From assembly GCF_029953635.1 (NCBI RefSeq), contig NZ_CP124543.1, positions 599,455 through 663,454 on the forward strand: DNA of 64,000 bases. The letters are read 5' to 3'. Under the pieces are notes generated by a model. That model did no database searches and was not told the DNA's origin. It was given only the letters and a program-made list of their open reading frames with translations. Shown here one piece after another: positions 37,322-45,916 of this stretch. Position 1 is the stretch's first letter. Every line of letters begins with the position of its first letter. This stretch comes from Halotia branconii CENA392. Lineage in GTDB: Bacteria; Cyanobacteriota; Cyanobacteriia; Cyanobacteriales; Nostocaceae. The translations under genes were made by a program, and so were the position numbers.

Positions 37322-38029
37322 TTACTCGGTAACAGTTGGAGGCACAACGGGTGTACTTGATTGCTGTTGGCGCTTTTCGCGTTTTTTGCGGTCAGCTTCG
37401 AGCATATCCGCCATAACTATTAATGCTTGCTCCATCTTGTCTAGATTAGAGCGATATAACTCTAAATCTTTGTTAAGTTTTTCTTCAGACAAGTGCAAGC
37501 CAGCAGCGATACTTTTTAGTGCCTCCGTGCGTTGCTTTTCGTCTTTGACTAATTCTGGATCTGACAACTCTAACAGTGAGAATAAACCAATTGCAAATAA
37601 GCGACTGTATTTAAAGTTAGGATTATTAGCGATCGCTTGCAATTGTGCTTGCAAGTCAGTATCTTGACTTAAATGAGTAGTTTGACTAAGCCACCCAATT
37701 AAATCATTAGCTGATAGACTTTTCGCTACAGTTTGCAGTCGTTCAGCTTCCTGTCGATAGCGTTGCGATTCTTGTTCTATAGCTTGGCATAAGGCGTTAA
37801 AAATTGATTCCTTATCCCGTTCTGGTTGGTAGCCTTGCATGAAGCGGTCAAAGGTTGTGACGACACCCAAGGCATAAATTGGATTGTAGCTAAAATCGAT
37901 ATTTACTGACAGTAGATGCATTTCTACCATCAATTCTTCTACAACTCGACGATAAATTGTGTTAATCGGTCGAGTGTGAAGTGAGTAAAAAGTTCGCTTT
38001 GTATCAGAAACAGTACGGACGTTATTCAC
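37322..38029 (-). CDS. thf1: Thf1/Psb29, photosystem II biogenesis protein
   Basis: A 235-residue protein. The opening VRTVSDTKRTFYSLHTRPIN, then YRRVVEELMVEMHLLSVN and FDRFMQGYQP, is diagnostic of Thf1/Psb29. A C-terminal coiled coil (KLNKDLELYRSNLDKMEQAL) and a basic tail (DRKKREKRQQQ) follow. Known Thf1 proteins interact with FtsH protease complexes and support photosystem II repair under high light. It stands alone, converging with the holin-like gene; an inverted repeat near 37276-37313 between them may end both transcripts. Confidence 0.95.
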   Translation of the reverse strand: MNNVRTVSDTKRTFYSLHTRPINTIYRRVVEELMVEMHLLSVNIDFSYNPIYALGVVTTFDRFMQGYQPERDKESIFNALCQAIEQESQRYRQEAERLQTVAKSLSANDLIGWLSQTTHLSQDTDLQAQLQAIANNPNFKYSRLFAIGLFSLLELSDPELVKDEKQRTEALKSIAAGLHLSEEKLNKDLELYRSNLDKMEQALIVMADMLEADRKKREKRQQQSSTPVVPPTVTE

Positions 38030-38201
38030 AAAGAAAATGTTAAGGGCGACGTTACTTTATTTTCTCGCTTCAAGGCTACTTTGCCAAGTTTAGGTTTTCT
38101 AACTGGGAGTTACAACCAAACTGATGGCATGAGGGGTATGAACCCTCTTTCCTTAAAAGCTAGGCAAAAATTATCATACTTTGTGATTATACTTTACATT
38201 T

Positions 38202-38798
38202 ATGAGTTTTTTGCTGCCCTTGACTGCCTTAGGTGAATACTTAACTGGTGAATTTGATAATCAAGAACAAGCTTTAGCAGAGCCTGTATGGTATGTCCAC
38301 TTGCGGATGTGGCAAAGACCAATTGATTTGTTCTCAGAAGACAGTATTACCTTGTTTGCTGAACAAGCAAATATTGTCAACTTAGACAGCCCTTATCGTC
38401 AGCGAATTATGCGGTTGATGCCAGGACGCGACTCTGATTTACCCATACAAGTGCAGTACTACATGCTTAAAGATCCAAGTGCCTTAAGTGGTGCAGGTCG
38501 AAATCCTGCTTTACTCAAGACACTGGCAATTGAGCAATTAGATTTACTACCAGGCTGTATTCTCACTGTCACCCCACAAATACTAGCTCCCAATACCTAT
38601 AAATTTGCCGCTACTCCACCTTTAGATGCTTGTTGCAGCTTCACATATCTTGGTAAGAGCATCCAAGTTTCTTTGGGCTTTGAAGCCACTGCGACGGAAT
38701 TTAACAGCTACGATAAAGGAATTGACCCAGAGACTAAAAAAGCTACTTGGGGAGCGATTATTGGCCCTTATCGCTACATTAAGCGAGAGCAGTACTGA
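38202..38798 (+). CDS. cpcT: CpcT/CpeT family phycobiliprotein chromophore lyase
   Basis: Attaches a bilin to a cysteine of a phycobiliprotein beta subunit (Cys-153-type sites in characterised CpcT). This 198-residue protein shows the family blocks LTALGEYLTGEFDNQEQA, WYVHLRMWQRPI, FAEQANIVNLDSPYRQRI, LPGCILTV and YKFAATPPLDACCSF. The length is that of free-standing lyases. It indicates that the organism builds phycobilisomes. CpcT is favoured over CpeT because no phycoerythrin genes are seen, but paralogues exist in Nostocales, so the exact substrate is inferred. Confidence 0.85.
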   Translation: MSFLLPLTALGEYLTGEFDNQEQALAEPVWYVHLRMWQRPIDLFSEDSITLFAEQANIVNLDSPYRQRIMRLMPGRDSDLPIQVQYYMLKDPSALSGAGRNPALLKTLAIEQLDLLPGCILTVTPQILAPNTYKFAATPPLDACCSFTYLGKSIQVSLGFEATATEFNSYDKGIDPETKKATWGAIIGPYRYIKREQY

Positions 38799-38863
38799 GT
38801 AAGCAAAAGTTATGAACTTTTAACTAACACCTCATTCTTAACTTTAAACTTTTAACTCATTCT

Positions 38864-39232
38864 CTAGCTAGCAATGCTACGAGGTACACCCTCTAAAGCT
38901 TCCTCCTCTGTTTCCAAAATTTCAAAAACTGTATCCATCATCGTCACTTCAAACACAAGTTTGGCTTCTGGATGTACATTGCAGATGCGGAAGCTGCCCT
39001 TGACTTTATCAGCATCACGCATCCCAGCGACCAAAGATGTCAAACCCGAACTATCAATAAAATTTACTTGGCCGAGATTGACCACTACATGAGCGCTAAG
39101 TTTGGAAATACACTCTTGTAATTTCAAGCGAAATTGCCAAGCTGTAGTAATATCTAGGCGACCTGCGGGTGTCAAGACAATAACGGTATTACCATCTTGG
39201 GTTGTATAGGTTGTTTGTTCTATCTGAATCAC
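38864..39232 (-). CDS. STAS-domain protein, anti-sigma factor antagonist type
   Basis: About 122 residues from the GTG at 39232, chosen because GGAGG lies four bases upstream; a TTG at 39259 would add nine residues. The STAS fold is seen in VIVLTPAGRLDITTAWQFR and VVVNLGQVNFIDSSGLTSLV; the serine pair S61-S62 in DSSG is the phosphorylation site of the SpoIIAA/RsbV type. It is a soluble partner-switching regulator. Cognate kinase or phosphatase genes are not in the window, so its partner is unknown. Confidence 0.88.
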   Translation of the reverse strand: MIQIEQTTYTTQDGNTVIVLTPAGRLDITTAWQFRLKLQECISKLSAHVVVNLGQVNFIDSSGLTSLVAGMRDADKVKGSFRICNVHPEAKLVFEVTMMDTVFEILETEEEALEGVPRSIAS

Positions 39233-39551
39233 TAAGCCTCCGTTTGGTATTCGTCTCAAAATTGACTGCGGTTGGACTGACTATAGGATTGGTGAGCCAA
39301 AAGCTTTGCTTTGATTAGCAATCTTTTATTTTTTACCTCAACAGGTAATAGATTTTAGTTGACTCACCTGTCACGGTATTATCCAGTGCTAACACTTGAG
39401 ATTAACAAGCTACAGCTAAAATTGTCACCTTTTTCTACTAGGTGCTTACTTTTAGTAGTTTAACTCACCAAAATCAGGCTGAGTACCCAGATAAGCTAGC
39501 TGAGTAAAAAAGACGAAGTAAATTTAACGTAATTTTTTACTCAGTACAATG
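39233..39551. other. Intergenic region between hemF and the STAS gene
   Basis: About 320 AT-rich bases between two minus-strand genes; the end near hemF has CTGAGTAAAAAA pieces that may end its transcript, and the other end holds the STAS promoter. No gene or clear structure seen. Confidence 0.4.
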
Positions 39552-40595
39552 CTATGACATAGGTTTCCAATTTACCCAATCCTGAGGCTTGAGAAAGGTT
39601 TCATACAACTGGGCTTCTGGAGAGTTAGGTTCTGGTTTATACCCATACTCCCAGCGTACCAAAGGCGGTAAAGACATCAAAATAGATTCGGTACGACCGT
39701 TGGTTTGCAGACCAAAAATTGTACCTCTGTCATAAACCAAATTAAATTCTACATACCTGCCTCGGCGGTAGAGTTGAAAGTTCCGTTCGCGATCGCCATA
39801 TTCCATCCCATGTCGTCGTTCGACAATTGGCACGTAAGCCGGCAAAAATGATCTACCACAGTCTTGGATAAAAGCAAACAATTCTTCCCAGCTGCGGGGC
39901 GCTGGTGTTCCGACTTGGTTACTGTAAGCAGCCGCCGTTCCATGAGGATCAGGACCAGCATATAAACCACTTTGACTGTGTTGGTAATCAAAAAATAGAC
40001 CACCAACTCCTCTTGTCTCATCTCGATGCTTGAGGTAGAAATATTCATCGCACCAGCGCTTAAACACTGGGTAATACTCTGGATGATGTTGATCGCAAGC
40101 TTGCTTCAGCGTTTGATGTAAATGTATTGCATCTTCGGCAAAGGGGTAATAAGGTGTCAAGTCAATACCACCACCAAACCACCAGACTGGCCCCGCCTCA
40201 AAATAACGATAATTCAGATGCACTGTTGGTACGTAAGGATTACGAGGATGTAGTACCATTGAAGTACCTGTCGCATACCAACTGTGTCCTTCTGCATCTG
40301 GTCGTTGAGCTAAAATTGAAGGCGGTAGATGATCTCCCCAAACTTCAGAAAAGCCTACACCTGCTTGTTCAAAGATTGCACCATCGCGTAAAACGCGCGA
40401 TCGCCCACCACCACCTTCTGGGCGTTCCCAACCATCTTCGTTAAACTTACCCACACCATCGAGTTCTGTCAACTTTTGAGAAATTTCCTCTTGCAACCGT
40501 TGCATAAACTGACGAACTCTAGTCTTACCGTCAGTTGGTGGTAGATACTCGGATGATACTGCTTCTACAGTTGGGGTTTGCGAGTTGGTTAACAT
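39552..40595 (-). CDS. hemF: Oxygen-dependent coproporphyrinogen III oxidase
   Basis: Oxidatively decarboxylates coproporphyrinogen III to protoporphyrinogen IX in haem and chlorophyll synthesis. This 347-residue protein has the HemF signature blocks [73 protein letters not shown] and [14 protein letters not shown]. The length is normal and it is a cytosolic homodimer in relatives. It is transcribed alone; the oxygen-independent HemN is not in the window. Confidence 0.98.
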   Translation of the reverse strand: MLTNSQTPTVEAVSSEYLPPTDGKTRVRQFMQRLQEEISQKLTELDGVGKFNEDGWERPEGGGGRSRVLRDGAIFEQAGVGFSEVWGDHLPPSILAQRPDAEGHSWYATGTSMVLHPRNPYVPTVHLNYRYFEAGPVWWFGGGIDLTPYYPFAEDAIHLHQTLKQACDQHHPEYYPVFKRWCDEYFYLKHRDETRGVGGLFFDYQHSQSGLYAGPDPHGTAAAYSNQVGTPAPRSWEELFAFIQDCGRSFLPAYVPIVERRHGMEYGDRERNFQLYRRGRYVEFNLVYDRGTIFGLQTNGRTESILMSLPPLVRWEYGYKPEPNSPEAQLYETFLKPQDWVNWKPMS

Positions 40596-41023
40596 AAGAT
40601 TCCCGAACCTAAATTACAATTTTCCAAAAGCTACAAATTTTCAATTTAAAAACTTGTAGGCAAAATTTAGCTTGATTCTTAGCTCAATTTGCCCAACCTG
40701 CTTTTTTCTTGCTTGTCAAACATTTACACAATCGATAAATATGACTAGAGTTATTTTCCCTCAAATGCGTATAGGCTTGTATATTGAGCAAGTTTTTTTT
40801 TGGACTTGTTGATGGGAAATTTCTGGCAAATTAGTCTACAAGCATTCTCTACTTTAAAGCATCAAGGTACAAACTGAATTGTTCAATGGTGTTTTCAACT
40901 AGAGAGCGATCGCGTTGTCCTCAGTGCCTAATTAAGGCTTGCTATGCTAAGGGCAATTTTGAGAAAGTGTAATCCAACGATGCCAGAGTTACCAGCAAGT
41001 CTGTAGCGAGGAGGATTAGGCAA
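40596..41023. other. Divergent intergenic region between hemF and the SRPBCC gene
   Basis: About 430 AT-rich bases. A ribosome-binding site GAGGAGG lies at 41009-41015, in front of the plus-strand gene. The region must hold both divergent promoters. No RNA gene or repeat is evident. Confidence 0.5.
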
Positions 41024-41548
41024 ATGCAAAGTTGGTTATCCCAATTCTTCCACCGCAAACGCCGTCGGCTTTGCGCTTCTTTGGTACGGACGTATCGAGA
41101 AATTAGTTCGGCTTCTGTAGATGAACTATGGCTAAAGGTGGTTGACTTAACGGATGTTTCCTGGCATCCATCACTCAAGAGTACTAATGTTCCCTACGGG
41201 TTAGTACCCAAACCTGGATTAATTTTCCAGGCTGTGACACGTTTTTCACCTATTCCCATCCGAATTTTTGTAGAGCGCGTTAATCCTAAAGAAATGCTGA
41301 GTATCCGAGTACTGGCGATCCCTGGCATCGAAGAACGGATTATCTATCGGATAGAGTCCACAGTTTGTGGTACTTGTTTATCGTATTCTGTAACTCTACG
41401 GGGTTGGTTTTCGCCTTTGATTTGGTCCTTATCTCGTCCTTATGCAGATCGTGTAGCACGCTCTTTAGTTGAAGCAGTCGAAAAGGCCGCACTGCAAGCG
41501 GTGTCAGGAAAGAAAAAATCTCTTAATGATAGTTGTTTTGACGTTTAG
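41024..41548 (+). CDS. SRPBCC (START/polyketide-cyclase-like) family protein
   Basis: A 174-residue soluble protein. After a basic start (HRKRRRLCASLVRTYREI), SSASVDELWLKVVDLTDVSWHP, LIFQAVTRFSPIPIRIFV, LSIRVLAIPGIEERIIYRI and LSYSVTLRGWFSPLIW form the helix-grip pattern of SRPBCC proteins, which bind hydrophobic ligands. No ligand can be assigned. Its TAG stop is formed inside a GGGGCTA tandem array, so the C-terminal end may have been set by repeat insertion. Confidence 0.78.
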   Translation: MQSWLSQFFHRKRRRLCASLVRTYREISSASVDELWLKVVDLTDVSWHPSLKSTNVPYGLVPKPGLIFQAVTRFSPIPIRIFVERVNPKEMLSIRVLAIPGIEERIIYRIESTVCGTCLSYSVTLRGWFSPLIWSLSRPYADRVARSLVEAVEKAALQAVSGKKKSLNDSCFDV

Positions 41549-41589
41549 GGGCTAGGGGCTAGGAACTAGGGGCTAGGGGCTAGGGGCTA
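41548..41589 (+). repeat. GGGGCTA heptamer tandem repeat, six copies
   Basis: Copies start at 41548, 41555, 41562 (variant GGAACTA), 41569, 41576 and 41583. The first base of the array is the last base of the stop codon of the preceding gene. Confidence 0.9.
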
Positions 41590-41740
41590 GATCTGAAAAA
41601 ATAATTAACCGAATCCCTAATCTTTAGAGACTGTTTTCACAACTCAAAATAGAACTTATAGTAGGTTGGATTAAGCATAGCGCAACCCAACACTTACGTT
41701 GCTTTGTTGGGTTTGCTTACGTCAAACGCCACTTACTACC

Positions 41741-42000
41741 CTGCGGGTACTCCTTCGGAGAACTCGCAGAGTAGCCGCAGAAGCGTCTACAAGTCGGCAG
41801 AGCCGACGACAGTCGCCTCAAGTCGGGAAACCCTTTCGGCAGTTCCTCATGGGGGAAACCACGCCACTTGCTCCACTTGGGGAGACCCCAAGACCGCAGT
41901 GGCTCCCCAAGACCACGGACTGCCGACGCTCCTGCATCGCTACCGCTACGCTAACACCACGGCGCTGTCTCCCCAACGCAGTGGCTCCCCAATCTACAGT
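41741..42000. repeat. Mosaic of GC-rich dispersed repeats upstream of the Mrp gene
   Basis: The 550-base gap before the Mrp-type gene contains a GC-rich mosaic with pieces also found at 12.73-12.95 kb: ACAAGTCGGCAGAGCCGACG (itself hairpin-forming), AAGTCGGGAAACCC, CGCAGTGGCTCCCC (three times) and TCCTTCGGAG. No gene is supported. The last 100 bases before 42103 are ordinary and presumably hold the promoter. Confidence 0.75.
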
Positions 42001-42102
42001 TGTAGTTTGAAAACACGCCCTAGCCCCCAAGAAAGTTAAGATTCTATTAGGTGATAATGAAATTTTCTTAAATTTGGTTACGGCGGTAACGGTTAAAACA
42101 CT

Positions 42103-43173
42103 ATGTACGATGTTCTTGATTCACGCTCTGTCTTAGAAGTGTTGCGACCAGTGCAAGACCCAGAACTCCGTAAGAGTCTGGTAGAACTGAATATGATTCG
42201 CAACGTCAAAATTGACGGTGGCAAGGTTAGCTTCACTTTGGTATTGACTACACCTGCTTGTCCATTACGTGAATTTATTATCGAAGATTGTGAAAAAGCG
42301 GTTAAAAAGCTACCTAGTGTCACAGAGGTAAATGTAGAAGTGACAGCAGAAACACCCCAGCAGAAAAACCTACCAGATCGCACTGGCGTTCCTGGTGTTA
42401 AAAATATTCTGGCTGTCTCCAGTGGCAAAGGTGGTGTTGGTAAAAGTACGGTGGCGGTAAACATAGCAGTGGCTTTGGCGCAAACTGGAGCTAAAGTCGG
42501 CTTATTAGATGCCGATATTTACGGGCCTAATGACCCCACCATGTTAGGGCTAGCCGATGCTCAAATTGTTGTGCGTTCCACAGATAAAGGTGAAGTTCTA
42601 GAACCTGCTTTTAATCATGGTGTCAAATTGGTTTCAATGGGCTTTTTGATTGACAGAGATCAACCAGTAATTTGGCGTGGCCCAATGCTTAACGGAGTAA
42701 TTCGCCAATTTCTCTATCAAGTCGAATGGGGAGAGCTGGATTATTTGATTGTAGATATGCCACCAGGAACTGGTGATGCTCAGCTAACTTTAACCCAAGC
42801 AGTACCAATGTCGGGCGCAATAATTGTTACTACCCCGCAAACTGTAGCATTGTTAGATTCCCGTAAAGGGTTAAAAATGTTTCAGCAATTAAACATATCC
42901 GTATTGGGGATCGTAGAAAATATGAGTTATTTTATCCCCCCAGATATGCCAGATAAGCAATATGACATCTTTGGTTCTGGTGGTGGCTCTAAAACAGCAT
43001 CAGAGTTGGGAGTTCCCTTATTAGGATGCATACCACTAGAAATTCCGACGAGAGTTGGTGGTGATAATGGTGTGCCGATAGTCGTTGCTGAACCAGATTC
43101 GGCCTCTGCCAAAGCATTAAAAGCGATCGCTCTAGCAATTGCTGGTAAAGTGTCTGTGGCTGCACTGACATAG
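42103..43173 (+). CDS. Mrp/NBP35 (ApbC) family P-loop ATPase
   Basis: A 356-residue protein in the family of iron-sulfur cluster carrier ATPases. Residues 1-80 are a MIP18/DUF59 domain (VLRPVQDPELRKSLVELNMI, LTTPACPLRE). The deviant Walker A SGKGGVGKST is at 107-116, with LLDADIYGPN and VDMPPGTGDAQLTLTQ. In Mrp proteins with a cluster a CxxC follows ENMSY; here the segment reads ENMSYFIPPDMPDKQYDIFG with no cysteine. It may bind a cluster differently or do another job. It is followed by rodA on the same strand after a repeat-bearing gap. Confidence 0.92.
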   Translation: MYDVLDSRSVLEVLRPVQDPELRKSLVELNMIRNVKIDGGKVSFTLVLTTPACPLREFIIEDCEKAVKKLPSVTEVNVEVTAETPQQKNLPDRTGVPGVKNILAVSSGKGGVGKSTVAVNIAVALAQTGAKVGLLDADIYGPNDPTMLGLADAQIVVRSTDKGEVLEPAFNHGVKLVSMGFLIDRDQPVIWRGPMLNGVIRQFLYQVEWGELDYLIVDMPPGTGDAQLTLTQAVPMSGAIIVTTPQTVALLDSRKGLKMFQQLNISVLGIVENMSYFIPPDMPDKQYDIFGSGGGSKTASELGVPLLGCIPLEIPTRVGGDNGVPIVVAEPDSASAKALKAIALAIAGKVSVAALT

Positions 43174-43189
43174 TAACAAGGCAGAGGAG

Positions 43190-43230
43190 CAGCACTTCGA
43201 CTACGCTCAGTGACTGGGGCAGGGGAGAAT
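43190..43230. repeat. Dispersed repeat fragment (CACTTCGACTACGCTCAGTG type)
   Basis: GAGCAGCACTTCGACTACGC followed by TCAGTGAC closely matches 12309-12337 and, inverted, the interior of the hairpin near 28.9 kb. Confidence 0.6.
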
Positions 43231-43321
43231 AATAATATCTATGCTCAATGCCCCATGCCCTGTAGTTTTTTATCTAAGAATCGCTATATTAATAGTCAAT
43301 TCTAAAGTTTAAAATTGCACA

Positions 43322-44638
43322 ATGTTATTAAAACGTTCCTTTCCCAAAGTTCGTTGGAAGTATTGGGTTAAGCCCTGGCAGCAAGTAGATTGGTTGTTAT
43401 TTTGTTTACCTATAGGTATCAGTATATTTGGCGGCATCATGATTTTGAGTACAGAACTCAAACAGCCCGTAACCGATTGGTGGTGGCATTGGTTGGTAGC
43501 TGGGATCGGCGTTTTAATAGCGTTGTTTTTAGCCCGTTGCCGTTATGAAAACTTGATTCAGTGGCATTGGATAACATACGCACTGACGAGTCTCAGTCTA
43601 ATTACAGTGATGATTGCTGGTACTAGTGCCAAAGGTGCACAGCGCTGGATCAGTGTTGCTGGCTTCAATGTCCAACCCTCGGAATTTGCCAAAATAGGCG
43701 TAATCATCACCTTGGCGGCTCTATTACATAAACGCACAGCTTCCACCCTCGAAAGTGTGTTTCGGGTGCTGGCAATTACTGCTATTCCTTGGGGATTGGT
43801 CTTTTTGCAGCCAGATTTAGCCACATCATTGGTATTTGCGGCGATCGTTTTAGGAATGCTTTATTGGGCAAATGCCAACCCAGGCTGGTTGATTTTGATG
43901 ATATCGCCTGTAGTTTCTGCTATTTTGTTCAGTACAAATTGGCCTTTGTCCGCACCGATAGTTTCATTAAATCAAGAAGTATCTTTTGGAATTTTAGGGT
44001 TAGTTTGGGTGGTCGCTATGGGTATTTTGGGTTGGCGGACTCTTCCCTGGCGTAGATTTGGTCTGAATGGGATCAGCACAGCGGCTCTTAACCTTCTAGG
44101 TGGGGAATTAGGAGTATTTGCCTGGAATCATATTTTAAAAGATTACCAAAAAGCCCGATTAACTGTATTTCTGCGCCCCGGACACGACCTTTTAGGCGCT
44201 GGCTATCACCAACACCAATCACGAATTGCGATTGGGGCGGGTGAGATTTGGGGATGGGGTTTATTTAAAGGGCCAATGACTCAACTGAATTTTGTACCCG
44301 AACAGCATACAGATTTTATTTTTTCCGCAGTCGGTGAAGAATTTGGTTTTGTCGGTTGTTTGGTTGTGTTGTTTGCATTTTGCTTAATTTGCTTCCGTTT
44401 GTTGCGTATAGCTCAAACAGCCAAAGACAATTTTGGTTCGCTGTTGGCTATTGGTGTTTTATCTATGATTGTCTTTGAATTGCTTGTAAACGTGGGTATG
44501 ACTGTTGGTTTAGCACCAGTAGCAGGAATACCTTTACCTTGGATGAGTTACGGACGTTCTGCTATGTTGACTAATTTTATCTCTTTAGGAATAGTAGAAT
44601 CGGTAGCGAATTTTCGCCAACGACAGAAGTATTATTAA
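43322..44638 (+). CDS. rodA: Rod-shape peptidoglycan glycosyltransferase RodA
   Basis: A 438-residue SEDS-family membrane protein with about ten helices, polymerising glycan strands for lateral wall growth with a class B penicillin-binding protein. The blocks GTSAKGAQRWISVAGFNVQP and SEFAKIGVIITLAALL, then FLRPGHDLLGAGYHQHQSRI and VPEQHTDFIFSAVGEEFGFVG, and finally GIPLPWMSYGRSAM, are characteristic of SEDS proteins. The aspartate in HTDF is the catalytic-site residue of the family. RodA is preferred to FtsW because of the overall pattern and no division genes nearby. Confidence 0.9.
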   Translation: MLLKRSFPKVRWKYWVKPWQQVDWLLFCLPIGISIFGGIMILSTELKQPVTDWWWHWLVAGIGVLIALFLARCRYENLIQWHWITYALTSLSLITVMIAGTSAKGAQRWISVAGFNVQPSEFAKIGVIITLAALLHKRTASTLESVFRVLAITAIPWGLVFLQPDLATSLVFAAIVLGMLYWANANPGWLILMISPVVSAILFSTNWPLSAPIVSLNQEVSFGILGLVWVVAMGILGWRTLPWRRFGLNGISTAALNLLGGELGVFAWNHILKDYQKARLTVFLRPGHDLLGAGYHQHQSRIAIGAGEIWGWGLFKGPMTQLNFVPEQHTDFIFSAVGEEFGFVGCLVVLFAFCLICFRLLRIAQTAKDNFGSLLAIGVLSMIVFELLVNVGMTVGLAPVAGIPLPWMSYGRSAMLTNFISLGIVESVANFRQRQKYY

Positions 44639-44796
44639 TAGAAAGTCGGCGAGGAACTCCTCCTTTTATAGATTGAGAGGGTCGTTCGCCGACTTGGGGC
44701 ATTGGGCATTGGTGACTCTTTCCATAGTTCTTTTTCACCTGACAACTGACAGTTAACAAGTATTAAGCTATTAATAGTAAACTAGCGAAGGTAAAC

Positions 44797-44997
44797 ATGA
44801 TGATTCTGCCTGGAGCAACGGTTCGCGTTAACAACCCCGCAGATACTTATTATCGCTCTGAAGGACTTGTGCAACGAGTCAGCGATGGTAAGGTGGCTGT
44901 ATTATTTGAAGGTGGTAACTGGGATAAATTAGTTACTTTTCGCTTATCGGAATTGGAAGCTGTAGAAATCACAGCAGGACGTAAAAAAGGAAAATAG
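44797..44997 (+). CDS. ndhS: NDH-1 complex ferredoxin-binding-site subunit NdhS
   Basis: A 66-residue protein with a small SH3-like fold. [40 protein letters not shown] and [15 protein letters not shown] closely follow known cyanobacterial NdhS (formerly DUF3252). In those proteins NdhS sits at the ferredoxin-docking site of the photosynthetic NDH-1 complex used in cyclic electron flow. The start is ATG at 44797 or the adjacent ATG at 44800. It is transcribed alone, as NDH genes often are in cyanobacteria. Confidence 0.88.
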   Translation: MMILPGATVRVNNPADTYYRSEGLVQRVSDGKVAVLFEGGNWDKLVTFRLSELEAVEITAGRKKGK

Positions 44998-45112
44998 AAC
45001 AAAGTACTAACTACTGACAACACTTCGACTACGCGGTAGTTGAATCTCGACTTCGCTCGATTGCCGCGAAGTCGAAACTCAGTGCATCGCTGATAACTGA
45101 CAAGAAACCAAG

Positions 45113-45769
45113 ATGCGCCTTCCTTTACCACAGTTTGCCACAGGCGATCGCCATCCCAATCACATTGCGGAGGTGATCGAAACTACTACTACTGAATTTT
45201 TGGCACAGTGTTTAGAGCCGGAAGACTTAAGTTTTCCGCCGATGCCGCCTTTTGGTAGTTGGGTATGTTCTGTGGATGAAGAGTCAGGCAATCAAGTTTA
45301 TGCTGTGGTGTATTATGCTACGACTATGCCTGTAGATTCTGTACATCGGGCTGTGGCTCTGGGGTTGTCATTGCAGGATTTGCGTGAAGAACAACCCCAG
45401 ATTTTTGCTATGCTCAAAACTGAATTTAAGGCTGCGATCGTCGGATTTGAGCAGCCATCTCTTACTCTAGGTTATAACCAAGCAATATATCAGTATCTAC
45501 CTCCCCGTCCCCCACAAATTCATCAAGCTGTTTATCGATGTGAACCAGAAGCAATAATTCAATTCACCGAAGAACTAGATTTTTTGCGGACATTACTTTC
45601 TATAAATGGTGCGCCAGTAGAATCTTTAATCGCAGCAGCTATTCGTGAAGTTTACCAGTTACGTAAAGCTGACCGACAATGGCTAATTAAAGCTGGACGT
45701 ACTCTAAGCGTACTGTTGAAAGATGACTATGATCGCTTACGGTTTATATTAAGTCAAATCCACCCCTAG
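45113..45769 (+). CDS. HAS-barrel domain protein
   Basis: A 218-residue soluble protein. The opening RLPLPQFATGDRHPNHIAEV and EFLAQCLEPEDLSFPPMPPF, followed by GSWVCSVDEESGNQVYAVVY, matches cyanobacterial proteins with an N-terminal HAS barrel, the beta-barrel found in HerA helicases and ATP synthase subunits. The C-terminal half is helical (FLRTLLSINGAPVESLIAAA, IREVYQLRKADRQWLIKAGR). There is no ATPase domain here, so it is not HerA itself. Function unknown. It may share a transcript with ndhS, 115 bases upstream. Confidence 0.75.
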   Translation: MRLPLPQFATGDRHPNHIAEVIETTTTEFLAQCLEPEDLSFPPMPPFGSWVCSVDEESGNQVYAVVYYATTMPVDSVHRAVALGLSLQDLREEQPQIFAMLKTEFKAAIVGFEQPSLTLGYNQAIYQYLPPRPPQIHQAVYRCEPEAIIQFTEELDFLRTLLSINGAPVESLIAAAIREVYQLRKADRQWLIKAGRTLSVLLKDDYDRLRFILSQIHP

Positions 45770-45916
45770 GTAGTTAGTTATTAGATAATTGCCTAGGTAG
45801 TGTAAGTTAGGATTTTTTGATTTTTCGTCAGGGTGACTTTTACGGTTATTTATATTGATCGGAAGATTGCTTTTAGGGTAATCACAACTTCACCGTCGCC
45901 CCTTTAAGTCCTATCT

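Noticed and set aside
41699..42039. Overlapping plus-strand frames of about 100 codons before the Mrp gene
   Set aside because: They lie entirely in GC-rich dispersed repeats; the composition is Arg/Thr/Pro-rich repeat translation rather than a protein.
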